Shown here piece after piece: positions 22,566-34,627 of a stretch of 64,000 nucleotides of DNA. The translations under genes were made by a program, and so were the position numbers. The notes below the pieces were generated by a model, which did no database searches, was not told where the DNA came from, and saw only the letters and a program-made list of their open reading frames with translations. Position 1 is the stretch's first letter. Each line of letters begins with the position of its first letter. The stretch comes from Helianthus annuus (lineage: Eukaryota > Streptophyta > Magnoliopsida > Asterales > Asteraceae), in assembly GCF_002127325.2 (NCBI RefSeq), contig NC_035447.2, forward strand, positions 31,936,642-32,000,641, written 5' to 3'.

Positions 22566-24479
22566 AAAACCTGACTTGCCGGAGCTCTCAGGTTGGTAAG
22601 TGTAGAGCAGGAATCGGCATATTTCTTGGTATTTGGGTTTGTGAAAGTACCTAAAAGTGGTACAAATGGTAAATTTGTTAGAGGTTTATCAAGGTCATTA
22701 AGTTGAACTTGATATAATCCTGCTTGTGATATATTGATAAACAATATGATGAGATGAACCCCGAACCTACAAGTGGTTTTAACAAAACTTATTTTCCGGA
22801 AAAACCATTTTGATTAAAACAAACTTAAGTGTTTTGAAATCTTAATGGGAAAATAGTTTGTTGTGAGGGGGAGTTCTGATTGTTTAAGCGAGTGAATGGC
22901 GAATCAAAGCAATTCACAACAGTTGTCAGTTTTCTTGTACAGTTTATTTTCAAAGTTTTTCTTTAAAGTTTTTGAATTTTAGGGGGAGTAAGAAATTTCA
23001 GAAAATCCAAAAACATTAGAAAATTTGAAAAGCCAAAAACATGATAAAATGAAAAAGAGTTTTGTTGTGAAAAAAGGAAATGATAGTACATCAGTGGACT
23101 TTCACAACATGCTAAAGAATTGGAAAGTCAAATGTGATAAAACAATCTCACTGCGGATGTGTCAGTAGGTTTTTATACATTCAGTAGATTGTATTCGAGA
23201 TATAAACATAAATTTCAAACTTGCTTATATTGTGGGGAAACATTTCTTGGATATATGGGTAACCCCCGAAATCTTGTTTGAAAGGTCCCTCTTTCTGAGA
23301 TACTAGGTCTTTATACTCAGTGATATCTGGGGTATTATCCCGGGACTTCTGATTTTGCGGAAGCAATGGCCTAGTCCCCGTATAATACTTTGCATTTGCT
23401 TGAAATATAGCTAACCCTCAGTACAAAAATGTTGAAACATTGAAAAATGCTAATCATGTGCTGTTGAAGAAAAGATTCTCTAAAGGGAACACACCAAAAG
23501 TCGAGCCGTCATCTCTCTACTGAACGGAAGTTCTGACCTGAGCTCTCACGGTTTCGCATTTAACCCTTTTACAGATATCATCTAGGTATACTCACCTGTA
23601 AGACTGAATATTGGGATCTGGATACGGGAGTATATTCAAGTGGTGGGACACGCGAATAAATTTAAGTACTTAAAACACTAATCTCGTATCTTGAAACAGT
23701 TGAACTTTGTGTGAAAATTTAAATGGATCAGTATACTGACAATCTAAGTGAATCGTTTAGAACTTAAAATGTCTAAAGCTTAACGGTGTTAGTGATTTGT
23801 CTCATTAACTGATATGATCCTCTTACACAAACTCACAAAAATATTGTTTGTAAATATTTCTTTACTGTATTGCTTTCTATTTCAAAAATCCAAAAAGATT
23901 TTAAGTGTGTTTTAGCATAAATTTTGAAAAATTCAAAAAGATTTTCGACAACTGATGTTGAAGAGCAGATTTTCAAAATTCCTAGGGCTAAACATGATGA
24001 ACACTTCGTGAGGGGGAGTTTGTTTAAAAAGAGAATAAAAATGTTTTGTCTACAAGTGGTTCATTAGAGATTAACATTGTTAAATCATATGTAATTTAGT
24101 GTATGTTTCTACAAGTGGTAAATAGAGTATAAATTTGTCAAATGTTAAATTTGTGAAATTTATGTGAGGTAGAGAATGTGCAGGATAGCAGGTTTCAGAT
24201 CCTGATTCTGAATGATAGAGAGACAGGTTCCGATACCTGAGGACTTTGTTGATTTCAAAAAGCCAGGTTGCGATCCCAGCATATCGATAGGGGGAGTCTG
24301 AAGACATCCGAGGAGAGATTATTTATTTGAGGGGAGTCTGTTGATTTGAAGAAAAGAGAAGAGAGAAGATTAAAGAAGTTTTACGCTGTCAGATACTTCA
24401 GAAAGAGCAATCAGACTAATAAAGACAGAAGACGTTGAAGACTCGACACTTAAGACTCGTCAACATCCGAGGGGGAGTC
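22566..24479 (+). other. Element C 3' untranslated region
   Basis: About 1.9 kb without an ORF of note. At least five purine tracts of the form AGGGGGAGT occur (about 22865, 22982, 24011, 24289, 24470). Only the last adjoins the 3' LTR and must be the working polypurine tract. No pol remnant is seen. Confidence 0.7.
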
Positions 24480-24932
24480 TGTTGGTGCATACGTCTGTCG
24501 ACTTCGTCTTGTATCGAGGCTTGCATTGTTCAGGGCACGAAGATCGAGAAATCATGACAAACGGCTAATTCAGCTTGAAAGTATTAATTCCGCTTGAAGA
24601 TGTCAACATGTAAATTCGCACGGAATTACAATGTAATTCTGTGTGAGTTTAATTCCGCTTGTATTGTTATTCCGTTTGAGTCTGTTTCAAACGGAATTAG
24701 GTTGTCTATATGTAGGTGATGATTCGTTTCATTTGGAACGGAATTAGTAAGGTGTTTTCCGACGGCGAAGCTCTGTCGAAGTGTCTCCAGTCTGTAATTT
24801 GTTACTAGATCAATAAACAAGACAGTTTAAGTGAATATCTTGCTGAATCACACACAATATGTCTGTTTCCGCCTTTCATATTGTGTAGAACGCCTCTGAA
24901 CGACTCGTTTCGGGTCCGTACACGATCCTACA
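24480..24932 (+). repeat. 3' LTR of element C
   Basis: Same 453-bp length and ends as the 5' copy. Followed by the second GTAGA. Confidence 0.92.
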
Positions 24933-24937
24933 GTAGA

Positions 24938-26254
24938 AACTTGATGAACACTAGGATTGTGATTCTTGTTTTAGTGTAATCTGAATTCCAAGAGGTAAAT
25001 TCTGAAATATAGAAGTTAAAACATGTGTAAATATGCCTAATTGAAGTTGGTTTAGATGAAAATTACAAGTCATGAACTTGGTTATGATTATGTAAAAATC
25101 TGACCCGCTAGGTATTTGATAAAACACCTAAGTGAGGATTAAAATCTAAAAAGTTGGGTGAAAATGCAGATTCGATTATTATAGAGAATTGTGCGTTACG
25201 GCGTATAAAAGAGTTCTAAATTTATTTTGAATTGAACTCTTTAGGAAAGGAATCCGGATCGTCAAGCGGACACGCCGGAGCGGATACGCGTTTGAAAGGT
25301 GTGCACTAAAGGTATGCGACTTATAGTTTCGCTACATTATGTTTAATTGTTGGTATTACGTTGTTATATTGAAATTTGGTAAACAAGAAAAAACGTTAAG
25401 TCACGGAAGTGACAAAGTGCATTAGACAAGTAAAACGGGTCAAAACATGAGTTAGAAATAGAGTTTGGACGTGTTTAGCAATGGGGATACCCATTCGGCA
25501 CCCAAACGGGTCAAAACAAGTTTTGTTGCAAACATGGAAACTAATAGCCATCACTTTTGACTAGTTATGTATCAAGCGTAGGTCGTGTAACGGACACGCA
25601 AATCCGTTTCAAGAGCATGAGCCCTTGTAGAGGGATTATAGTTCGGAACATTCACTTGTCGAATGATTCCGAAAGGCATGATTAAATCCTTGAAAATAAG
25701 CATGATGGTTATTGCACAAGCAACCCTCGGGAGGGGAGCAAAAGCTCATACTTGGTAAACGTAGAAACGGGTGCATTGGCCTAAAGTTTATGTGATAGTA
25801 ATACATGTTATGGAACTTGTAAACAAATGGGTCAAATAAATAAGAGACAAATTATAAAACAACTGTTTTTGAAATAATATTTTTATGCAAAACGTGTTGA
25901 TAAACGCGCCCGTGATTAAATTACGGTCACGTAGGAAAAAGAATCGGTTAAATCGGACTTACGGATCCAAAGTTATGACCATTTGAAGTTGAATATAGTG
26001 AAAATCCGGAGCTGGCAGAAAATGCAGGTCCAGAAACTGGACCTGCTGGAAAACGTGTTCCCTCGCGCCAAGCGACGGGGGTAAGTAAATCAGGCGCGAC
26101 ACGCGGGGCCGCCCGCGCACGCGAGGACCCTTCGCGACACGCGACAGGGTGAAAAGTTGAATTTTATTTTATTTTTGATGGTTCAATACTAGAACTCATT
26201 TATAAGCATTGTACATATGTCATATCTAACTTTTTAAGTGGTTTTGACTCTAGG
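24938..26254 (+). repeat. 5' LTR of element B, segment 2
   Basis: Aligns with 43205-44540 of the 3' LTR after the D insertion point is taken into account. It carries a GC-rich stretch of GCGCGACACGCGGGG-type motifs at 26050-26150. No ORF. Confidence 0.88.
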
Positions 26255-27650
26255 TGTAACAACTCTCACTAAAATTAATGCTTAGGGTGGTAATTAGCTA
26301 TTAAGAAAACCCTAATTGAGAAACCCAAGCAATTCTACACTAACCCTAAAATTTTCGAAACAATCGGAATCAGGATCAGGGCCCCTAAAACTCAGGGGGG
26401 GGGGGGTTAAACCCTAAATCGATATTATCCTCTAAATTCGTTGTCTGAATTGAATTAAACAAAACTGTCAACTCACCCAAGCTACTGGACACGAAACCTA
26501 CCCTACCCTAAATTGACATCCCAGGCGATACGCGGGAGGTTCCCCGAATTCTTCCGCGACACGCGGGAGATGCAAATTTTCAGTATAAATAGAGGGCCTT
26601 GGGACTTGAATCTGGGAGTTGAAACGACGGCCAAACGCTTTCTGTACGTCGAATTATTACAAATACAGTCCCAAAACACACACACTAATATCGAATCGCT
26701 GCCGCAAAACAGGGTAATCACTCAATCGCTATTACGATTCATTTTCCGAGATCAATATATCCAAAGAATGTTTAAGTGCCGCCCACATAGGGTTATACTT
26801 TTTCGTTCGTCGTTAAATCGATGAATGTTTAAGTATTGCACTTTGTCGTTCGTTGTGAGAATTTGATCTCGTGAGTTATCGTGACTGCTGTATTGATCAC
26901 TAACCCGGTTTTGTGTGCATTATTATTGAAATTAGGTTAACAAGGCTAAATCATATTCTGTCCGTGTTAAATCTGCAATGTGAGTCATTCTCTTTTTATC
27001 AAATGTTTTACAATACTCCAAAGTTATTTTCAAAGTTATAAATTACAGTGATTAAGTTTATGTAATCACCAAATTACAGCCAGTATGTGGGGTATTGTGC
27101 ACATTACTACTGTTTTTATCACTTTAGGTGGGCGAACCTAAAATTTAGTGATACGTCATTCATTGGGGCAGCCAATGGTGATATGACCACTGTCACAGAT
27201 CCGGTCGAGTGACAAATACTGTGGGTAGTTGGTTGATATCAGAAACATATGTAAAAGATCTTAATACTGTGAATTATAACAAATGTGTCATTTTTTTTGT
27301 AAATAGAATGATTAACTCAGTATTTCCCCGCTAACAAAACCTTTTTCAAACATGTTTCAGGTGATCTACTGTACTTCAGGAAAAGTGCCGGAGAGCATTT
27401 CAAGCTTACGATAGTGGCTCAGTATAAAATAAAGAAATATGTTTTGAAATAAAGATTTATCAGAAAAATCTTATTATTGTAAATTATCGGGGTTTTATCC
27501 CGAATTGTGAAATAAAATAATCGGGAAAAGTTTTTAGCTTTAAAACGATCCTGATGTTAAAATTCCGCTGCTAAAATCACATAAATAAATATCACGGGAT
27601 TTCTGTCCCGCGGCTCCTGAAACGGGTCAAACCGGGTCGGGGCCGTGACA
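26255..27650 (+). mobile_element. Element E: solo chromovirus-type LTR
   Basis: 1,396 bp, starts TGTAACAACTC, ends GGCCGTGACA, TSD CTAGG at 26250-26254 and 27651-27655. The 3' LTR of element B lacks it, which proves the insertion. TATAAATAG at 26584-26592 follows CGCGGGAG-type motifs at 26524-26570. The second half has the same layout as the LTR of G (CAGTATTTCCC.., then TTTCAGGT), so E is a related Tekay family. A run of 12 G lies at 26395-26406. Open frames at 26503-26824 look like chance. Confidence 0.92.
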
Positions 27651-27655
27651 CTAGG

Positions 27656-27950
27656 TACTAATGGGGTCCTTCCGGATGGTGACCAAGCATGTTACAAGAA
27701 CCGAACACAAATTTTGGATGCTTCCGCGTTAACTTAATCTTGACTAGACAATGTTTTGATGTAAATGAATTGTAATCAATGTTTTAAACTAGTCGGTAGT
27801 TGACTAGTAGATGTTACTTAAAACTTTGCTTTTGTACTTATCATGAATATGTTTGGTCTTTAAATATGAAAATTTTTTGTAAACTCAAATTTTAGTATGA
27901 AATTCATGTAATATATTATTAAATCTCGTCCTCTTAACAAGGGCCTTACA
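27656..27950 (+). repeat. 5' LTR of element B, segment 3
   Basis: Ends GGGCCTTACA. Matches the last part of the 3' LTR (GGGTCTTACA at 44821). Confidence 0.9.
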
Positions 27951-27953
27951 AGT

Positions 27954-27966
27954 TGGTAATCAGAGC
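27954..27966 (+). other. Primer binding site of element B, with one extra base
   Basis: TGGTAATCAGAGC differs from the Met-tRNA complement by one inserted A. This probably arose after insertion and would weaken priming. Confidence 0.75.
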
Positions 27967-28226
27967 TCAAGGTTGTCAATAAAGTGTTCGGTTCAAGCTT
28001 GATCAAGCATTCGGTAAGAGTTAATCGTTTTAAGTAGATTTAGAGAATATAGAAATAAATCATGAACAAATATGCACGAAAAGAGTGTGTAAGCTCACTC
28101 AAACACAGGAAATGCATGAAACAAGAACGGTTGAATCAAGTTATGAACTTGATTAAATCAAAACAAGTAAATCATATGTTATAAATGAAATGTTTAACAA
28201 TTAATGTAAACATTTCAGTATTAGAG

Positions 28227-28914
28227 ATGGCGGATGGAGGTAATGATGATGCGGTGCCAAGAGTCACTGAACAAATAAGAGAAGTGATTGCCGAAGAGGT
28301 TGGAAAGGCGATCGAAAATAGTTTGTCAGGCTTTATTGATAAAATTCAAAACATGGTTCTATCGATAGTAGACGAGAGAATCAAGAAATTGGAAGATAGT
28401 TCTAATCTAGCAAAGGAAAAGCCCGGAGGACGAAAGCCTTGTTCATACAAGGAATTCATGGCGTGTAAACCACCAATATATAATGGGGAGGTTGACCCAA
28501 TAGTATGCCAATGATGGCTAAGTGATATTGAAGGGGTATTCGAGAGGACCCATTGTGATGAAGATGGCTACGTAGCCTATGGTAGGGTCAAGTGAAAGAC
28601 TGGTGGGATAACAAAAAGAAAGAGATTGGAAGCGAAGCGGCTAAGGCCATGACATGGGAGGAGTTTAAGACGCCGTTTCTTAAACATCATAGTCCCAAGG
28701 CGGTCATTAATAGAATCAAGGAAGAGTTCATGCAACTTAGGCACAAGGGCGAGACCATAGACAAGATTACGACAACGTTTATGGATAAGATGAAGTTTTG
28801 CAATGAATTGGTGACGAATGAAGAACAGAAGATATACTACTACTATAACATGTTGAGCGCCGAGTATAGGGAGTTTATGACTCCTTCAAAATCGAGACCC
28901 TTACCGAGATCATA
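28227..28914 (+). pseudogene. gag: Element B gag, N-terminal part, broken
   Basis: MADGGNDDA start, then a capsid domain (CKPPIYNGEVDP, WWDNKKKEIG, MTWEEFK). Lesions: TGA at 28512-28514 where an Arg codon (CGA) is likely ancestral, a frame change at about 28585, and another near 28885. The 28227 ATG parallels the MAD start of element G. Confidence 0.82.
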
Positions 28915-29730
28915 AATGTTGCTCGGGAACAGGAGATTGAACTGAAAAAGCAGGTTGAACGGGGCGAACGAAAGGCACATGATGTTAATCCAAGCCCTAC
29001 CATGAAAGCACGAACAAATGAAACAGTGAAGAAATCGGATGCAAAAGGCGGGTCAACAAGTTGCAAAATCTGCAGAAAGGGTCATAAGGGCGAATGCCAC
29101 TTCAAGGATAAACCTTGTCCCATATGTCGGAAGACGGGACATATGGCTACATCATGCCTAGAGAAAGTGACGGTTTGTTACAATTGTTACCGATCGGGTC
29201 ACAAAAAGTCGGAATGCCCGGAGCTGGTTGGAAAGAAAGATGGGCAAGACCCGAAAGGTGAAGCCCCAAAAGCAAAGGCAAGATCTTTCCAATTGACTGC
29301 CGCAGAAGCAAAAGTTAAACCTGAAGTGGTCTCAGGTATATTTGCTGTAAACTCGATTCCTGCACGTGTATTATTTGATACGGGTGCGAATAAATCCTTT
29401 ATTTCATATGGATTTATTCGAGATCCTTCATTTGTTCTAATAAAATTACCTATGCCCTTAGAAGTAGAGATAGGTAATAACAAGAGTTTGATTGTTTGCG
29501 ATGTATGTGAAAACTGTAAATTGAGCATTGATGACGAAGAATACACAATGGACTTGATCCCGATGTCGATGGGAGAATTCCAAGTGATCGTGGAGATGGA
29601 TTGGTTGTCCCGATACCACGCGAAGGTGGTTTGTTTCCGAAAGGAAATAAAACTGATGTCTCCTAGCGGAAAGCACGTTACGATATACGGTGAAAAAGGG
29701 GGTAACCCGGTGGTATGCTCAATGTTATGA
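28890..29730 (+). pseudogene. gag-pro: Element B gag C-terminus and protease
   Basis: Continues the gag in a third frame from about 28890 (NVAREQE..). Three zinc knuckles lie at about 29062-29217 (CKICRKGHKGEC, then CPIC..H..C and CYNC..H..C). Aspartic protease with DTGA near 29380. The frame stops at 29730, overlapping the RT frame by 16 bases one frame back, most simply a one-base loss. Confidence 0.83.
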
Positions 29731-31952
29731 AACATGGATGCAAGGCATACATGGTATACGCAAGCGAGTCGGAGAAAGAATCCCTCAAAATTGGAGACGT
29801 GCCGGTAGTACGTGATTACGAAGACGTGTTCCCGGAAGAACTACCGGGAATACCACCAGAACGGGAGGTAGAGTTCGAAATCGAATTGATTCCGGGCGCA
29901 AAACCTGTGGCCAAGGCGCCGTATCGGCTCCCATCGTCGGAGCTACAAGAATTGATGTCTCAAATCCAAGAATTGCTCGACAAAGGGTTTATCCGACCGA
30001 GTGTATCCCCGTGGGGCGGCGCACCAGTTCTATTCGTGAAAAAGAAGGATGGCAGAATGCGCATGTGTATCGATTACCGAGAGTTAAACAAACTCACGGT
30101 AAAGAATCGATACCCACTTCCAAGAATTGATGACTTTTTTGACCAACTACAAGGAGCAAGTTGGTTCTCAAAGATTGATCTCAAATCGGGTTATCACCAA
30201 TTGAAAGTTAAGGAAGAGGACGTATCGAAGACGGACTTTCGTACGCGGTACGGGCATTATGAGTTCCTCGTAATGCCCTTTGGGTTGACTAATGCTCCCG
30301 CGGCTTTCATGGACCTCATGAACCGGGTTTGCAAACCTATGCTGGATAAGTCGGTAATCGTGTTTATCGACGACATTTTGGTATATTCGAAGAATGAAAC
30401 AGAGCATGTGTACCATTTGCAAGAAGTGTTGGAGACACTCAGACGAGAAAAGCTGTATGCAAAATTCTCGAAGTACGCCTTCTGGCTACGAGAGGTGCAG
30501 TTTCTTGGGCATATCATTAGTGCCGACGGGGTACTAGTGGACCCGTCAAAAGTAGAAGCCGTGTCAAAATGGAACACTCCAAGGAATCCCTCAGAAATCC
30601 GAAGCTTTTTAGGGCTCGCGGGATATTATCGGAGATTTATACTAGATTTCTCCAAAATTGCTTTACCATTGACCAAATTGACTCGCAAGGAGGAAAAGTT
30701 TGTATGGGGCATCGAACAGGAGGAAGCCTTCCAAACGCTCAAAGAAAAGTTAACTCACGCTCTGGTGTTAACATTACCGGAAGGAGTCGACGACATGGTG
30801 GTTTACTCGGATGGGTCGCATTCGGGGCTCGGATGTGTTTTAATGCAACGAGGCAAGGTCATCGCCTATGCCTCGAGACAATTGAAGATCCATGAAAAGA
30901 AATACCCGACTCACGACTTGGAGCTGGCAGCAGTAGTGTTTGCCTTAAAAATATGGAGACATTACTTGTATGGGGTAAAATGTACAATCTTTACTGACCA
31001 TAAAAATTTGAAATATTTCTTTGATCAGAAGGAATTAAACATGAGGCAAAGGCAGTGGTTGGAAACGGTCAAGGATTATGATTGTGAAATACACCACCAC
31101 CCCGGGAAAGCCAATGTAGTGGCAGATGCGCTGAGCCGAAAGACAGATTATGCCCCGATACAAGTACAATCAATGCAGCTTATTGTGACCTCGGGCCTAC
31201 TAGAACGGATCCGAGAAGCACAAGTTGAAGCAGTGAAGGTAGAAAACTGGAAAAAGGAAAGAATTGTCGGCCAATTTAAAGATCTTGAAGAAGGCAATCA
31301 CGGTTTGAAAACACGTTTCAACAGAATCTGGGTTTCTAACACATGTGGAGTTAAAAAGCTTTTACTAGATGAAGCTCACAAATCCCGTTATTCCATCCAC
31401 CCGGGAGCGACCAAGATGTATAACGACTTGAAACAAAACTATTGGTGGCCCGGAATGAAAAGAGATGTAGTGAAATACATGGAGAAGTGCTTGACATGTC
31501 TACAAGTCAAGGCGGAAGACCAAAAACCATACGGTAAGCTCCAGCCGTTGGAAATTCCGATTTGGAAATGGGAACATATTACAATGGACCTGTTAACCAA
31601 ACTACCGAAGACGACCCGTGGATTTGATGCAATATGGGTAGTTGTTGATAGATTGACAAAGAGTGCTCACTTTATTCCAATACGTGAGACTTATACTTCA
31701 GAAAAGATGTCGGAGGTTTACACTAATGAGATAGTGGCACGCCATGGAGTACCGGTATCCATCGTGTCTGATAGGGATACCCGGTTCACTTCAAATTTCT
31801 GGCGAGATTTCCAAGAGCAAATGGGAACCAAATTGTTCATCAGCACTGCGTACCATCCTCAGACGGATGGACAGAGTGAAAGAACAATACAAACATTAGA
31901 GGACATGCTACGAGCATGTATTATTGACTTCGGAGGTAGTTGGGATGTTTAA
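29715..31952 (+). pseudogene. pol: Element B RT, RNase H and integrase core
   Basis: 745-codon frame. RT at about residues 60-290 with FIDD near 216; RNase H from about 360, where the first motif reads YSDGS; integrase HHCC zinc site near 560-600; catalytic Asp, Asp, Glu near 623, 685 and 721. It ends at an in-frame TAA at 31950-31952. The same frame continues as the next feature, so the TAA is a nonsense change, probably from CAA. Confidence 0.88.
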
Positions 31953-32630
31953 AATCTACCTTTGGTCGAATTTTCATATAACAACAGCTACCATGCTAGT
32001 ATCGGGATGGCACCGTATGAAATGCTTTACGGTAGGAAGTGCCGGACCCCGGTGTGTTGGGGTGAGGTGGGTCCACGTGAACTCGCTCACAAAGATATAG
32101 TCCGAGCTACTAATGAAAAGATTGAGGTGGTTCCGGCACACTTGAAAGCGGCACAAGATAGACAAAAGTCGTATGCGGACAAAAGGCGAAGACCGATCGA
32201 GTTTCAGGTTGGCGACAAGGTCATGCTCAAGGTATCCCCATGGAAAGGGGTTATCCGATTTAGAAAGAGAGGAAAATTAAGCCCAAGATTTATTGGGCCG
32301 TTTACAATTGTCGAACGAGTAGGGAAGGTAGCATACCGCCTTGAACTACCGGAAGAATTAAGCGGAATTCATAGCACATTTCATGTGTCACATCTTCGGA
32401 AATGTCTAGCGGACGAAACAACCTATATCCACTACGACAACATCGAGGTGGATGACAGACTTAACTATGTGGTGAAACCCATTGCGATTTTGGATCGTAA
32501 AGTGAAAACCTTAAGGAACAAAGAAATCAATCAAGTAAAGGTCAAATGGGAACACCGGAAGGGTTCGGATATCACATGGGAATCCGAGGAGGAGATGCAA
32601 CGACTCTACCCTACGTTATTCGGTACGTAA
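31953..32630 (+). pseudogene. pol: Element B integrase C-terminus and chromodomain
   Basis: Same frame as the preceding segment, beyond the [11 protein letters not shown].., a GPF motif near 32297, and a C-terminal chromodomain (VKVKWEHRKGSDITWE near 32540). Places the element with Tekay chromoviruses. Confidence 0.88.
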
Positions 32631-32655
32631 TTCGGTTTCGAGGACGAAACCCTTT

Positions 32656-32670
32656 TAAGGGGGGTGGACT
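32656..32670 (+). other. Polypurine tract of element B
   Basis: AAGGGGGGTGGACT directly before the 3' LTR. Confidence 0.75.
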
Positions 32671-33277
32671 TGTAACAACCCGGAATTTATAAAACTCTAA
32701 ATCAGAATTATTAAGTGTTAATTAAACAGGAACCAGCTAACTAGGAAATTACAACCCAGTTGGTTAGTTAACTTGTTTAAAGCATGAATGAATTTAAATT
32801 GCCAAAATATAAACTAAATACAAGTGGAGGGACCTAGGTTGTATAACTTGAAACTTAATTCAATTAAAACAAATTAAAACATATTAAACACACACAAGAG
32901 GTGTGTGTGGTCGACCAGGAAACGCAGGGGGAGATATAAGCTCCTCACCAAACCCTAGCTTCCACAAAATTGATCAATTGAAGGTCATAATCAAGTCCAA
33001 ATCGATTTTCAAGCACAAATTAATGATCACCCAGTTGAAGGGATCATAAGGTATGTAAAATCTTGATGTTTTGATTCATCTCAAATTCTTGGTTAATTGT
33101 GAAGAACTGAAATTGAGCTTGATTATGTCTTGCATGGGTGAAATTAGAAGTAATATGGTGTCTAGGGATAAACCCTATACGATTTCTTGTCAAAATCTTG
33201 CATGAGGCTTGTAAGGTTTTTAATCACCAATGTAGGTGACTAATAAGTTGTAGAAACTTGATGAACACTAGGATTGT
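32671..33277 (+). repeat. 3' LTR of element B, segment 1
   Basis: Starts TGTAACAACCCGG. Interrupted by element D after ATTGT (33273-33277). Confidence 0.92.
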
Positions 33278-34458
33278 TGATGCGTATGCTTTTGGTATGC
33301 CTAAATGGTTAATATTTATATGTTTTAGCATCGAATTTATATCGAGACATGTTACTTTGATGCATTTTTACATGTAGGATAGCGGTGGAAGATTGCGTGA
33401 TGATCCCGGATCATAAACCTATCACATGGAGCTTTACACACATCAAAGGAACTCAAGGAAAGTGATCTAGGCTTGTTTGGAACACCCCGACGTTCACTTT
33501 AACATGGAACCAGCGTTTGACAGTGAAGCATGGGCGTTTGGGTTTCTGCCCGGCGTTCCATACTCCCAAACCCGGCGTTCCATACTCCGGGTGCAGATAC
33601 AAAACGGTTTTATTCGGTTTTGGACAAAAATAAAGTGGTTTTCTCGGGATTTTTCATTCATTCTTCACCATTGGAGGCTAGGAGACATCAAGGGACAAGG
33701 AATACTCATTCAAAAAGTGTTCTAACATCAAGATTGCTCCAATTGCTACCGAAATCGCAACATTTCTTCATCAAGCATGATCATGTGTGGCTAAAACCCT
33801 TGTGATCACAACCAAGGGCTAGGGTTTGTATGCCATTTAGTTCAATTTGAGTTGTTTATCTATGTTGGACATGAATTCATGGTGTTTGTTAGAGATCTAT
33901 GACATTTGCTAAGTTTTTATGTGTTATTTCATTTGTTGATTGTTCTTAAACGTTGTTTTCTTGAATCACTTCATGTATTTTGAGTTAATTGGTGTTTAAT
34001 CATTGAATGTCAAGATATATGATTGAAGGTTATGTTAACATGTTTATATTTGATGGTGATCATTTTGTGATAGCCTAATTACATCGGTGTTCAATCGTTG
34101 TAAGCTTAGATACAAAAGTATAGGTCTTTCAATACTCAATTCACATATGATGTCACAAGATTATGTCTATATAATCTACCAAACCAGATTCACAAACTTA
34201 AATTACTAATTGTGCTTTCAAACTTGATACTTGGTTGTGCTCATTGTTACTTTATTGAACTTACAACTGTAGTTAATTCTAGTTTCTCAAATCAAAATAC
34301 AAATCCAATTTTAAGTTTTTACCATGTTTTGCAATCGATTGAGATCTTACACCAACCACTAGCTCTTCGTGGTTCGACACCCTATTTGGCACTACTAATT
34401 TAGGGTACTTAGGAGCATATAATCTTTTTATCTTTGATCGGTACTTCGACGTCGATCA
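33278..34458 (+). repeat. 5' LTR of element D
   Basis: Starts TGATGCGTATGC, ends GTCGATCA. It contains a direct repeat CCGGCGTTCCATACTCC at 33550-33566 and 33572-33588. Short open frames at 33477-33805 occur in both LTRs and look non-functional. Confidence 0.93.
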
Positions 34459-34463
34459 AATTT

Positions 34464-34480
34464 TGGCGCCGTTGCCGGGG
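34464..34480 (+). other. Primer binding site of element D
   Basis: TGGCGCCGTTGCCGGGG, the Asp-tRNA-type primer site typical of Athila/Tat elements, five bases after the LTR. Confidence 0.85.
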
Positions 34481-34627
34481 AGCACGTGCGTTTGGTGTTT
34501 GTTTTTAGTTGATTGCTTTTCTGTTTTTGTTAAATATTGCTAAAAACCCAAAAATATCATAAGTCTTGTATCTTTTTACTCTTTGTTACGTTTGGTGTGG
34601 TGATTGTGCAGGTAGTAGTTTCATTGC

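Larger units (their letters stand above)
17837..24932 (+). mobile_element. Element C: gag-only LTR retrotransposon (TR-GAG type)
   Basis: 7,096 bp, 453-bp LTRs (17837-18289, 24480-24932), TSD GTAGA (17832-17836, 24933-24937), Met-tRNA primer site at 18292, purine tract at 24468-24479. The interior encodes a long gag-like protein with two CCHC zinc knuckles and a coiled coil. I find no protease, integrase, RT or RNase H motif. The gag resembles Ty1/copia gags in its zinc knuckle and layout. Such an element depends on enzymes supplied by a relative. LTR divergence by eye is about 16 differences in 453 bp (about 3.5%). It lies in the 5' LTR of element B. Confidence 0.88.

Noticed and set aside
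26395..26406. Run of 12 G in solo LTR E as a G-quadruplex
   Set aside because: A single homopolymer without further G tracts nearby; may also be sequencing length error.
33477..33805. Open frames in the element D LTRs as genes
   Set aside because: Present in both LTRs, overlapping frames without domains, inside promoter and leader sequence.
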